A stretch of DNA of 64,000 nucleotides from Azorinus chamasolen (GCA_963576725.1 OY755238.1:27671201-27735200), one strand, 5' to 3'; counted from the stretch's first letter, positions 45,501 through 60,500 are shown. The notes: generated from the sequence alone by a model not told the origin. Made by a program: numbers and translations.

Positions 45501-48500
45501 TTTGGTAAGTGTTGTTAGAGGCTTAAAAGTTGCTAATTGGTGAATGTTGCTAATTATAACAGTGTGTTATAGGTTGCTGGGTAAGTGTTGTTGATGGCTG
45601 AGTAATTACGAGTATTAAGCATTGTGCTTTATTGAAGCCATGACTACAGAATACATGCATGTTAAAATGATAGAATGGCAGATCAGAAGCAACTGTTGAC
45701 AAACTGCTTTCTTGTTTGTTATTCTTCAGTGATCCAGACTTTTTACCAAGGGTTTATGCTAATATAAAAGGCATTGGCATTAACTGTGATGGATACAAAC
45801 CACAAGGTAACGTATTTTCAGCCTCATGTTATTATGTCTCCCCCAGTATACTGGGGAGACATTTATGTTTTTGTGCGTGGCGTCCGTCTGTCGGTCTGTC
45901 TGCAGAGGTACTTTACATAGAAAATTTTGTCCACGGGATTGGGGGTGGGGGTAGAGGTAACAAAAACAATTCTAGTTATTATGTCTCCCCTAGTATACTG
46001 GGGAGGCATATTGTTTTTTGTGTGTGTGGTGTCCGTCTGTCCATCCATCTGTCCAATTTTACTTTCTCTAAAACCTTTGGTCTGATTTTCATGAAACTTC
46101 ATAGTATTGATCAGCACCATGCCTTGTTGTGCATATCTTATTCCTGTTCCAGTTTGTGAATTTTCTGCAGTTATAGGACTTTGAAATTTTTACATGGAAA
46201 ATTTTGTCCAAGCGTGGTTTCTGCAAAACTTTTGATCAGATTTATATGAAACTAATAGGATTGGTCAGCACTAAGCCTAGATGTGCATATCTTATTCCTG
46301 TTCCAGTTCAATGATTTTTGGCAGAGTTATGAGACTTTGAATTTTTACCTGGAAACTTTTGTTTGCACGGTTTCTCATAAACCATTGTTCAGATTTTCAT
46401 GAAACTTCATAGGCTTGATCTGCACTATGCCTAGTTGTACCTATTTTATTCCTGTTCCGGTTTGACGATTTTCTACAGAGTTATGGGACTTTGAAAAAAA
46501 ATTCTGCATGGTTTCTCCAAAACCTTTGGTTGCATTTTGGTCCCTGGACGCCCTGAGATCCAAAAAATGACAAATTGGTGTTTTTGATAGAGTGCCCATC
46601 CATTTGAAAGAAACTGGTCTAAAAAAGTTTCAAACGTAAGTTTTCATGTTAAATTACATGTTTTATAACCCATTCCCACTTAGGCTATTTTTAGACCTAA
46701 CCTCTTTGATTAAATCTACCAAAAAGGAGCATTAACTAGAGAAACGGAAATTTTCAGAATTGTGCAGTTTTGAAACCATTGTGATAAATAGAGCATTTGC
46801 TCCTGTGGAGCAAATGCTCTATATATCACATTGGTTTTATAAAGTGACTTTTACAGAAGCGTCAAAAGGCGTCAATATGCGGGAATGGGTTAAAGAAACT
46901 TTCATAGTATTTGCTATGAAGTTGCCCAATAAGTAGCTCACCATGTCAAAGTAGGTTTAAATATAGAGATTGCGAGTATGTTTATTTATACATTTTGTTT
47001 CCTCTTCGGCATCATTTTTTTTTTAGATACAGTGCTCATCCCACTATGGATTCCAAGCGACTCATTAATGCAGTGTTTGATATCGAGAGGTGCATGCGCG
47101 AAGTGTTTGCTATATATATAGCGAATATCTATAAAGTACTCTGTTATACTTTTTTGACCGCTGGAACAAAAAATACAGCGCGATATATTCTAGAGTTTAA
47201 TTGTTGTTTCTCAACAGAAAGTGATCAATATATGTGTTTTTTTAATGCAAAGGCGTTCAGGGACTTTAAACTTCATAGGATTGATCAGCACCATATCTAG
47301 TTGTGCATATCTTATTCCTGTTCTGGTTTGATGATTTGCTGCAGAATTATAGGACTTTGAAATTTTCTTGTTTATCTTGTCCGTCTGTCTGTCTGTCCGT
47401 GAACAATTTTGATGTGGTGCAGTTCTTCACATATTGGTTTCATATTAAGAGTATATGCCTAGTATAATAAGAGGAAGACACCTTTGGTTTTTGGGTTGAA
47501 TCAGATCACTATGTCTGGAGTTATATGCCCTTGATTCATCAAAAATGCCATCAACTTTTGTCAACACTTTTGATGTGATGCAATAACTCAAACAGTACGT
47601 CACATATTGGTCTCATATTGAGGGCATATGCTTCGTATCATAAGAGGAAGACACCTATAGTTTTTGAGTTGAATCAGATCACTGTCTAGAGTTATCTGCC
47701 CTTGATTCATCCAAAATGCCATAATCTTTTGTCAACACTTTTGATGTGATGTGATAATTACCCAAACAGTATTGCACATATTTGGTTCATATTAAGGGCA
47801 TATGCTAAGTATTATTAGAGGAAGACACCTATAAGTTTTGGGTTGAATGAGATCACCAGAGTTATCTGCCCTTGATTTATCAAGAATGCCATATTCAACA
47901 AAAGATCATCTGCAGGGCCCTCTCTGACTGAGTCAGTTTTCTAGTTGAATGTATGAGTTGCTTAATGCAGGGTAAAAATAATTCAGAAAGCTTAGATAGC
48001 TCCTTAACCAAACTCTTAACTTGTAACCACTCTTTAAAGTCGTTTTTGACTTAAATATGTTTTAGTTTTACCTGCAATTTACCACTGTATTTGCCATCAA
48101 TGATGTTGTAGATTAGTCGGAAGGGGGGGGGGACGTTATTTACAGTGTTTATCTTTAAGGGTAGGGATGGAATAAGTGTGAGTTTGGGCGCCCCTAAACT
48201 GGTTTACACCCTACTGTCACTGACCGTTCCAAGGCGGTACTTCCATCTCCCCTCTATTGTTTGTTTGTGTTGTCTTTGTGCGTCTCTGTTTTCATAGTTA
48301 TGTACATTTGCTGTTTTTTCTTGTGGTGCAGTTTGGGCAGCTGTTTGTTTTGTATGTTGTGTTTCCTGCATGACTCATATTTGTACTTTTGAGACAATTC
48401 TAAAACGAGGTTACAACATAGGTTGTTTTTTTCAGGAATTATGAGTTAAGCATTTGAATATGCACCTTTGTCTATTGCTCTGGAAAATTATAGCAGCATT

Positions 48501-51500
48501 TAGGTTAACCAGGTTTTCAAAGAAAAACCTGGTTATTAGATTGGCGAATGGCGGGCAGTGTCAAAGAGGTGGTTTCCGGTTGACAACTTTGGTTTGGATT
48601 GATCAATTTTGACCGAACTTGGTATGTAGGTAGCTTAAATGAAGATTTAGCTTGGGATTGTATTTGGAGGTTCTCAGGTCAAGGTCATTAAGGTCTAAAA
48701 GTAGAAAAATGGTTTCCGGTCAATAACTTAAGTTTGGATAGACCAATTTTGACCAAACTTTGTAGTTAGCAAGCTTACATAAAGACCTAGCCTGGGTGGA
48801 GCGGTTGTCTAGTGGTAACGCTAGACTACCAATCCGAAGATCTGGGATTCAAATCTCGGTCCGCTCAGAGAATTTCAGAGATGCTTTTCTGTGTCTCCCC
48901 CCTAACGGAGTCTGAGAAAAACTGTCTGTGAAGCATGAAGTGCCTGAAAAGTAGTCATTAGACCACAAGAACATGGCCCAATTGGAAAAGGGCTGTGTAT
49001 GTGCAATAAGTGCAAAGTAGTTTCCACCAGCATATGAAGAGGCAGTCTATCCGAACATGAGTGTGAAAACACTCGGGGGACCATGTCTAGGACTGACAAC
49101 TCAGAGAGAAAACGAAGGAAACAGAATCGCGAGTGACTCTGTACGGCACTGAGTACGAGGCGGCAATGAACAAGTATGATGCACAGCAGCGGGTCAGCAG
49201 TTCTTGGATTAAAGTCAGAGTCACTTATTAAAAATAGAAAAAAAGGTTTCCAGTCAATAACTTAAGTTTGGAATGACCGATTTTGTCCAAACTTTGTATT
49301 TAGCAAGCTTTTATGAAGACCTAGCTTGGGATTATATTTTTTGGTTCTCAAGTTAGGGTCGAGGACACTGTTTTTGAAAATAGTAACACTGTTCTCGATC
49401 AATAACTTAAAGTTTGGATAGTCCGTTTTTCACCAAACTTTTTATTTAGCAAGCTTATATAAAGACCTTGCTTGGGATTGTATTTTTGTATGCATACATA
49501 TGTACAGGGCTTCATGCACACTGCATTCATTTCTTCCATTAACTTGTACACAATATAATGCCTAGTGTCACTTTTCCCAAACTTTGAAAATCTGGTTTCG
49601 TGGACGTGCCGCGTATCTTGTTAAGTCATTGCTTATCAATTGTTGACTGGTATTGATTGAAATCAAATGACAAGCTTTAATGTATTTGTGTGTGAAGGTT
49701 TAGAATTATATCTTTACTATATCATAAGCAAGCAGAGCAGATCGAAGTCAGAAGCTCGTACAGGTCTACGATACTCTGTTTGCAAAGGTGTAGAAAGGCA
49801 TATCTATGGAGTAAAGGAAGTTATATTCTATTAACTATTTGCAGGTATCACATACCCAAACAGTGAAACTCAGGCTAAGCTCCTGAAGAGGGTGTACAAG
49901 AGAGCTGGCATAGATGTCAATGATGTGAAATATGTGGAGACTCATGGTACAGGCACTCAGGTAGGCTAGGGGTGTTGTTCAGCATCTGATCAGGATCCAA
50001 ACTGTTAACATAGGTTATGATGAATTTACTCCTTGTATGGAGTTGATTGCCTGCCTATTTTACCCTTTACTCCTTAGATGCATCTTTTCAAGCCGTTGGA
50101 AAGAGAGTTGACCTACATCTGGGTCTATGCTTATAAAACTTTTAGTTGAGTCTGAGATCATCCTCAAATTTTTGATTGGTCAGATTTGAGCTTTTGGCTC
50201 AAATCTGACCAATCAAAAGCTTGAGAACTCAAATCTGACCAATCAAAAGCTTGAGAACGAAACTCAGACTCAAGTAAAAGCTTTATAAGCATGGACCCAG
50301 ATGGCTCCAATAAGTGTCCAAACTGTGGAATTAGATCTGTATTATTTCATAAACAAACAGAGCAGACCCTGATTTGACACCTTCTACTGAAGCTGACTGA
50401 ACTGGGCTATGCTGTTTGCAAAGGCGTTTAAGGGCATATTTATGGAGTAAAAGATTAAGGCCTCAATCTACAAAATATACAAATTAGACACCCATAACCT
50501 ATGCAGAGCTGCAGATAAAGATGTATACCCAAACCCTCAAATCCTTATTTCTCTACCAACATGGTATACTGTGACCACCCTTTAGAATTATCTCCAAGAG
50601 ACAATTCTAAAGAGTGGTCACAGTTTAGGGTTTGTTGGAGAAATAAAGGTAGTTATTCTTAATATGTTGAAATCTTATCTTGACCTCTGTGAATATAATT
50701 CTACATTTGCTTGTTTGTAATACTGTAAGCTAAATCTTTTTTGTCTGTGATGTTCCTGGCACTAGGCCATCATGTTTTTATATGTTCCCTCGTAATGAGG
50801 AGAAATGCTGTTTTTGCCCAAGTTGACTGACTCCATCTGTTTGTCAGTCCTTGCAACTGTCAATCTGTCTTCCATCCTTCCATCCCTCTGTACATCTTTC
50901 TATCTGTCGGTAGTTCGGTCACAAATCATATCTGCTCTGTATCTGTTCAGTCTTTTGAAGGATTAAAAAACATATTTGGTCCAAATGTTTAACTTGAGCC
51001 AAGGATATACAGAATGAATGTTTCAGGAAAGTGGGTTGTGGATTATTGTCACAAATCATAGTCAAACCTTTGTCCTAATGTGTGTGTCCCTTCCATATCT
51101 CTTAAGTTCCTTGAAAGGTTTAATTATTTAGTAAAAATATTCACCTTAAGCCAAAGATGTACACAAGGCATGTTCCAGGCATGTGTGTCAAAGGTCAAGG
51201 TCACAAGTCATGCTGAATCGCTAAACCTAGATATCTGTCTGCCTTTTAAAGGATTTAGATATCATATGGCACACATGTATATCTTAGGCCAAGGATATGC
51301 AGATCAGTGCATGACTGTTTCAAATATATTGGTTAAAGGTTATTGTCACAAATTAAGGTAAAACTATTTAGTTTTAAAATTTATATCTGCTCAATATCTC
51401 TGAAGCCCCTAAAGGATTTAAATAGTATTTGGCACAAATATTTAATTTGGAACAAGGATGTGCAGAATGCTTGTTTCAGGAATATTATTCAATTGTCAAG

Positions 51501-54500
51501 GTTACAAATAATGGTCAAACTACTAGGCCTTAAATTTTGTGTCTTCTACTCCATATCTTTTACACCCATTTGACACACATTTTCTTCTGAAACCAAGGAT
51601 ATACAGGTTGCATGTTTCTTACATACCAGTGAAAAGTCAACGTCACAAATCGAGGTCAATTTATTTAGTCTCAAAACTCATATCTGACCCATATCTCTTA
51701 TCAGCATTGAACAATTTTATATGTTTTTGGTACAAATGTTCACTTTAAACCAAGTATGTGCAGAGTGCATGTTTCTGGCATGCATGTTTCAACCATGCAT
51801 GCTTCAGGCATGTGGATTAAAGGTCAATATTACAAAATAGGGTCAACCACCTTGTCCTCCTCATATCTCTAATAGGGGAGACACGTTTTTGCTTAAAAAC
51901 AACTTTTTGTTGTCAGCTTACTTGTGTAATATCTTCTGCAGGCTGGGGATGCAATGGAAACTGCAGGTATAGAGAAGGTATTCTGTGAAGACAGATCAGA
52001 GCCACTCTTGATTGGCTCAGTGAAGAGCAACATTGGACATACTGAAGCAACAGCAGGTAACCGTTTGGTGATGGAAGACATGGAGGATATGGCTCTCACA
52101 TGCTTCACAGCTGTAGATCAGACTGATACCTAATAAGAATGTCAAGGGAACATATTTGTTAGCTTGTCTGTTTTTGAAGAAAAAAATATGAGTTGTTGTC
52201 ATAACTCCGGCATCAGCATTATTGATGTCATTGTAGCTGTTGCTGTCATCATTGTCTTCGGGAAACTTTAACCCTTCGCTTGCTAATCGCGTCAATATAC
52301 CTACCTGTAAATAGTGAAGACCCAGATGAGACAGCTCCTGCAGGAGCTGTCTCATCAGGGTCTGCACTATTTACAAGTTGATTGTGCAACCAGTGCACTC
52401 CACTGCAGTGTTTGCACAGCGAAATACTTGTGAAGATATATGTAATTATACAGGGCATGGGTAAAGAAGGAGAAATGTATTTTAAAATTCAGCAAGCGAA
52501 GGGTTAACATTGGCTATTCTTTTTACTATTGATGCAAAGGCTTTTATGAAACTTCACAGACTTGTTCATCATCACAAGGGCTACAATGGTACAGGCGAGC
52601 ATTGACACCTGCATGTGGTGCTCTTGTTTTTGGAAGTAGATATGACCAGTGGGGAATAGGTACTAGCTTTCTTGAGTCAAATTAGCAAATATAGAGATCT
52701 CAATTGTTGACAAGTTTAGAACAACAGAATAGAAATTGTATATATGCCAACAGCAGTGTTAGTTTATACCAGCTGTTGGAGGAGCATTCACACCATGCAC
52801 CTTTTTGCAAGACTTGTCATCTGCAAATTTACTCAAAGTCAATTTGTCTTACATTTCTCTAATATACAATTGAAAGTCAAACAGTCTGAATCCTCATCAT
52901 CTCATCTGGATCCAAACTGCTTACATATTTGATCACAAAAGAGACTTATTTTATTGGCAGGATTAGCTTCCATCATTAAGTCCATACTGTGCCTCAAGTA
53001 TGGAGAAATACCAGGAAATCTGAATTACCAGGAGCCAAACCCAGCCATCACAGGATTAACAAATGGCAAATTAAAAGTTGTGGATAAACTCACCCCTCTC
53101 AAAGGTACATTTATCTGTGCTCTAGTTACGAATCCATGATAAACTCACCCCTATCAAAGATACATTTATCTGTGCTAGTAGTGAATCCATGATAAACCTG
53201 CCCCTCTCAAAGGTACATTTATCTGTGCTCTAGTAGTGAATCCATGATAAACTCGCCCCTCTCAAAATAACATTTATCTGTGCTCTAGTAGTGAATTCAT
53301 GATAAACTCGCCCCTCTCAAAGGTACATTTATCTGTGCTAGTAGTGAATTCATGATAAACTCGCCCCTATCAAAGGTACATTTATCTGTGCTAGTAGTGA
53401 ATTCATGATAAACTCGCCCCTCTCAAAGGTACATTTATCTGTGCTCTAGTAGTGAATTCATGATAAACTCGCCCCTCTCAAAGGTACATTTATCTGTGCT
53501 CTAGTAGTGAATTCATGATAAACTCGCCCCCTCTCAAAGGTACATTTATCTGTGCTAGTAGTGAATTCATGATAAACTTACCCCTCTCAAAGGTACATTT
53601 ATCTGTGCAAGTAGTGAATCCATGATAAACTCGCCCCTATCAAAGGTACATTTATCTGTGCTAGTAGTGAATCCACATAACTCGCCCCTCTCAAATGTAC
53701 ATTATATATTGATATATCAATAGAGTATTTTTTATTGATGACACATGTAGTAAATGTGTGTAAGGCTTTGCAAACAGTTGATACTCATTATACCAGTCAT
53801 TATCGTTGATACTCATTATACCAGTCATTATCGTTGATACTCATTATACCAGTCATTATCGTGGATCAGGATTTACAGTTTATACTCATTATACCAGTCA
53901 TTATCGTTGATCAGGATTTACAGTTTATACTCATTATACCAGTCATTATCATTGATCAGGATTTACAGTTTATACTCATTATACCAGTCATTATCATAGA
54001 TCAGGATTTACAGTTTATACTCATTATACCAGTCATTATCATGGATCAGGATTTACACTTTGACCCTTATCAACTTGGTCATTCAGTTTGATAGGATAAC
54101 TTGGTCATTCAGTCTGATAGGATAAACTCTGGTCAAATGTCTGGTGACTGATCATGGTCTACACTGCTTACAAAACTGCAGAAGACATTGTTTGATATGA
54201 TCAAACTAAGAGATCTTGTATATGTTTTGTTTCCAGGTAATTATATAGGTGTGAACTCCTTTGGATTTGGAGGTGTAAATGGTCATGTGATACTGGAGCC
54301 ATATAGGGATACCCAGAGTAAAGAAGACTTTGTTCATGGTGAGTGCAAGCAAAAGTTGGTGTACCATATACAATAAAGTAAATAACAGTACATATGGTAC
54401 CAAGAGCAAAGAAGACTTTGACATGGTGAGCTACTTGTTGAGCAATTTCAAAGCAAATGGTATGAAAGTTTCGTTAAACCATTCCCGCATATAGATGCCT

Positions 54501-57500
54501 TTTGATGCTTCTGTAAAAGTCACTTTGTGAAACCATTGTGATAAATAGAGCATTTGCTCCATAGGAGCAAATGCTCTATTTATCACAATGGTTTCAACAG
54601 TACACAATTCTAAAATTTTCCTTTTTAGTAGTAAATGCTCCTTTTCGGTAGATTTGTTCAAAGAGGTTGGATCTAAAATAGCCTATACAGGAATGGGTTA
54701 AGCAGTAAAAAATATGTTCTGATTATTTCAAAGAAACTGATTAACAAATGATGCTCTATAAGGCTGTATCAGAAGCTATCTTAAAACAAAATTACTTTAG
54801 ATCTGGATGCAAAGAAAAATGCAATCAAGTGCCTGGTTTTTCCTCAGCGAATTCGTAATGAAAAGTTATCTTTTGACAAAATAGCTAAAATACATAATGT
54901 GAGCTTGTTTGTCTTTAATTGCCTATGTTTTATCATATTTGACTTGTACAACAAAATGCTTTTAAAACATGAATCCTTTTTGACATCAGTCGGTCATGGC
55001 AGAATGAATAATGAAGGAAAGTATGACATACAAACTAAATCTGATATTAACACATTCCTTGTTGATATTTATGTAAGAAATAATGACATCATAAATATAA
55101 AAGTTTGATTGAGATTTTATGGATCTGTGTTGTAGTTCCTGGTCATTTGTTGGTGCCCTTTACACTGAGGAACCAGGAAGGCTTAGAAGCAGTGGTGGAG
55201 TTTGTCAGTAACAACAGATACAATGAAGGACTACTGTACATGCTTACCCAGTCACTGTTGTCATGTGACAAAAGACAGCCAATCAGAGGCTTCGTTGAAA
55301 TTGGGCCCAAGGAGGAAGGTGAGTTTTGAGATGATCTAAATCCTCTGCTCATAGAAATGTATGATGTGAAAAAATGCATTAAGTGTGTGAAAAAGCGTTC
55401 ATATGAATGAAAGGGTTAATGCAGGACAAAAATAATGCAGAAAGTTCAAAGAGGAGATTTTTGCACTACTTTTGTCTTTTATTAATCCTTTACACCATGA
55501 ATAATCATGTAAGAAGTGACACCGTGAATATTAATTAGAATATTTGTTAGCACACGGACACAGAAATGTTCGCCCTTGCAGAAATTGTAGAATCATATCT
55601 TAATTATACCATAGTAGACAGCAGTCCCTGATCAGATGGCCCCTACAGGATTGCACAGGAGTTGAAAGTGTATTTATGGAGTTAGGGTTAAGTTGTCTTA
55701 GAAACCAAAAATAACCAACTTTTGGTAGTTGCTGTAGACAAGTTATACCGTAATGCAGATGCTGGTGAGTTTCAAACAGAATACAAGAAAATCATTGATG
55801 CAAAGCATCAAAAGGCGCGTATTACTGAATAATACTCAAAACCTATTTTACTTGTATATGATATTTAAGTAATGTCAACAAAATATCTAGATGTTTTAGA
55901 TCTACTCATGTTTGGCCTTAGTAACGCAACAAAAAATTCTTCAGTTTCATCACAAAGGGCCCTTGAAATAGCAGCCATTTTAGTCGGGTGGCCCTTGTTA
56001 TACAATAACCCTTTCAGTCTTACACTGGGCCCCTTATCCCCTTTCAGGTTAAATATGCATGTCAGAAATAATGGCACTTGGAATATTTATCAGTCCACTT
56101 TTTCCACCATATTCTCACAAGTATTGATAAATCAGCCCTCCTATCAGTGAAATTCCACTGAAAGAGTTCCATATAGACGTGGGCCCCACTTAATGTCCCC
56201 GCGCCAATTGGGTTAACCTAGTCAGATTCTGCATGAAATGCTGAGCAAATCACCAGCTTTCTCAGAGTCGGACACTTACTGTGCTGTGTGGGGAAATCGA
56301 AAAAAAAATGGATATTTTTTTGACAATAATTACTTGTTATGCAATGAGTTAAAATGTTAGTTTTAAAGTACTTAATTTTAACCCTTTTACTTCATAGATT
56401 CCCTTTTCTACACCTTTGCAAACAGAGTAGACCCAGATCAGATGACGCATGTAAGAGTCTTCTGCTCAGGGTCTGCTTAAATTCTTACGAACTATCATAG
56501 ATAAGATTCTAGAGTTCTAACTGTGGCCAGAAATTCCATGTACCATTATTAATGTTTATCTAATTAATATTCATGATGTCATTATTTTTTACAGGAATAT
56601 TCATGGGATAAAGGGTTAGTTGTTAAAGGTTAATGTGGGGTTGAGTGCAAAACTGTCCTAACTACAAAGTATTGAGTAAACTCATGATGACCTTTGATGA
56701 CCTTGCAAACAGCTTGGGTGCCGATGACACTCTGTTGCATTGTTCAATAGCAATGGAACACATTTCATTTTTAACAAGTATATGTTCTTCACTCATGAAT
56801 TAAGAAACAACAAAAAAATTACATTTTGGATGATTATATAATTTAGGCATATTCTGAAGTTACATTTCAATCATGAATATGCATTAAGCATATGTTCATA
56901 TAAATCAATTGACAGCTGTCAAATATAATCAGTATAATTATATCATGGAAAATGTCAATGATTAACATAACGTTGACACATTATAAATAATCATTACATA
57001 ATATTCATTATGAAGCAAGGAAGGTGCGAGCAGGCAAAACAAAATAAATGTGTAACTTTATCGTCAAACAAATACAGAATGATGAGAAAAAGAATTCATG
57101 CCAGGAATATAAAGTGCTGAAACTCAACAACCAATGAGAATATAGCAATGTTATAATATGATATGACGTGTACATTTGGTAACCTAACAACTGGTGTGGA
57201 CCAATCAGAATGAGAGATACAATACTGTTTGGTTAGGCCAAATAATTAAGTTATTTTTATATCAAAATAATGTAAATTACAAGTACAGTTTACTATGAAC
57301 ACTCAAATACATATCATTATTGATCTTTAATACAGGTGGCAGCTTATTGAAGGGTGAAAGTCATGCAGAAAGCTCCTCTAGGAGCTTTCTGCGTGACTTG
57401 CATCCTGCATTAAGCAGCAACCTGCCTACAAAGACATAAATTCTTTATTTCTAAAACTTTGTAGTATCGAGTTTTTACTGTATTTGTAACCCATACCATC

Positions 57501-60500
57501 CATGTGTTTTTTCTGTTCAGATTTTTTTGTGAGCAGTGCACCATGGGAGGAGGATATACCAGCTGTCTATCTTTGTTTAGAGGACATGCTTAGCAGCAAG
57601 GTGAAAGTAGCTCTAGATTTGCTGGAGAATGACATCTTTAGGACTGGTCTCAAAGATTGCTGTAAGGTAATGCCTGCTTCTTGTTATTGTGTATCCCTTT
57701 CCCAGGAGGAGACATTGTTTTAGTGTGAATTCTTCTCATTCTTCTCATACAAACCTTGTCCGGACCAGATTTTTTTTCTTTTGGCCTAGGACATATATAA
57801 TTGAAATGTGGATGTATCATTATAGGACACATACTATTCTGACTTCATCTGACCTTTGACCTTAAGATCAAATTTATGTACCTTAACCCATTCCCACTTA
57901 GGCTATTTTTAGACCCAACCACTTTGAAAATATCTACCAAAAAGGAGCATTTACTAGAGAAAAGGGGAAGTTTAGATTTGAGTAGTCTTGAAACCATTGT
58001 GATAAATAGAAGCAATATGGAGCAAATGCTATATATATCACAATGGTTTCAAAAAGTGACTTTTACAGAGGAGTCGGAAGGCGTCAATATGCTTCAATGG
58101 GTTAAATAAGTAACTATTATCTATTCCAGAACTTTTTTGTACTTTGACCCAGGCTTTAGATATTATATATGCGAATATATCATGATGAGACCCATTGTCT
58201 CATACTGTGATGACCTTCATGATCTTTACCTGTGACATTTGTCAAACTTGTGTACATTATTAGTTATACAGTTTTTTCCCAGGGTACATGACGATTTATT
58301 CCCGGCTGAGGAAAATCATGTTGCCCGAGCCGTTAGATTTTACCAGCCGGGAATAAATCGTCATGTACCCTGGGAAAGAACTGTATAACGAATTTATTAT
58401 ACTGCAAAGTTTTACGTTTCGGATAATTTATATAAATCCATTTTGGCATGTTGAATCACTAAGCACGCTAATTCCCCTAAAAGCGCCCCAATACATTAAT
58501 TCTACCGGAAGGTATCCGAAGTGGTATGTATTGTATTTCATCTGCGATCGTGTTATTATTAACAGGGTTCGCACAGACCTGGAAAAGTCATGGAAAACGA
58601 AGTCTGCCTGGAAAAATCATGGAAAACGGAAATTTCAGATTTTATCATTGAAAAATCAGGGAATTCAGAAAAAAATCATGGAAATTACCAAATACACCCT
58701 TGAATAATTCCTTTATTTGTAGATTTACCAACACATAAATTTTCTTGGCATGAAATTAAAAAAAAGGAGAGTTCATAACCGAAAGTAAATCTGATCGGCG
58801 TTATGAGTAAAGTGAAATTTCTACTATGACACCGGTAGCGAACAGTCATTGGTCCGAAAATGGATTTCCGGTGCGCCGGTTCAATTTTCGGAAGTCCTCT
58901 GCTCTTTTTGTTAGACTATTGTTTATCGCATGGTGAAAATCTGCCCTGCGTTCGGTGATGGATTACGTGAGAAACCGGTTGCAACAAGGGCCTTACCATG
59001 GTCCACTAGTCTGTATGCTTTGTTTTATACACACCAAGAGTGTGTAACACATTGTACGATTATGTGATTCTCTCTCGGCCTAGTAGCTAAACACTGGTTG
59101 CATACGGTCGCCACTAATGAACGCACCGCTGATTCATCGAGGTCAACAAAGCATGAAAATGTTGCGGCCCGGCAAAGGAATGTGTTGGTATAATCCACAA
59201 TTTGTACAACAATCTGTACAAAGACTGAATAACAGCTAAGGAAAAGAGGCAAGAGTTAAACAAAAATTTAAACTGGGGTACTCGCTATACCTACATAAAC
59301 ACAAATAAATAATTGTTCTTGGTGTTTAGCATTCATTTCTAAAACAGAATTCAGTTTGCAAGCTTAAAATCACTTCCGGAGTCGTATATGATATATCATT
59401 GAAAATATGTTTTTGTCATGGAAAAATCATGGAAATATCATGGAATTTGAGTGTCAAAAGTCTGTATGAACCCTGATTAATGGCTGGACTATATAATAAC
59501 TCCTCTAAAAACTGTTTTATTGGTCATTTCAAACAATGATGTTTTTTAATTCATTTCTGCATTTTTAGGCCCCCAAAGGCGGGCATATAGTAATCGCATT
59601 GTCCGTCTTTCCATCTGTCCGTCTGTCTGTCTGTCCGTCCGTCTGTCCTTCCATCCATCCCAAATTCGTGTCCGGTCTGTAACTTCTTCATCTATCAATG
59701 GATTTCAATATAACTTGGCACAAATGTTCACCACACAGAGACAATGTGTCGCGTTCAACTCCCAGGTCCTTGGGTCAAAGGTCAAGGTCACAGTGTAAAA
59801 TAACTTCGTAACAAATTTCGTGTCCGGTCTGTAACTTCTTTATCTATCAATGGATTTGAATATAACTTGGCACAAATGTTCACCACACAAAGACGATGTG
59901 TCGCTTTCAACTCTTAGGTCCATAGGTCAAAGGTCAAGGTCACAGGGTACAATTACTTTGTCACAAATTTCGTGTCCAGTCTGTAACTTCTTTATCTATC
60001 AATGGATTTCAATATAACTTGGCACAAATTTTTACCACACAAAGACGATGTGTAGCGTTCAACTCCCAGGTCCATGGGTCAAAGGTCAAGGTCACAGGGT
60101 AAAATAACTTCGTAACAAATTTTGTGTCCGGTCTGTAACTTCTTAATATATCAATGGATTTCAATATGATTTGGCACAAATGTTCACCAGACAGAGATGA
60201 TGTGTCGCTTTCAACTCCCTGGTCCATGGGTCAAAGGTCAAGGTCACAGAATACAATTACTTTGTCACACATTTTGTGTCCGGTCTGTAACATTTTTATC
60301 TATCAATGGATTTCAATATAACTTGGCACAGATGTTCATCAGACAAAGACGATATGTCGTGCTCAGCTCCCTGGTCCATATGTCAAAGGTCAAGGTCACA
60401 GGGTACAATTACTTAAGTAGTTTATCTGTGAATGGATTTCAGAGGAACCTGGCACAAATGTTCACCTTACAAAGACGATGTATTAACTCCCTGGTCCATG

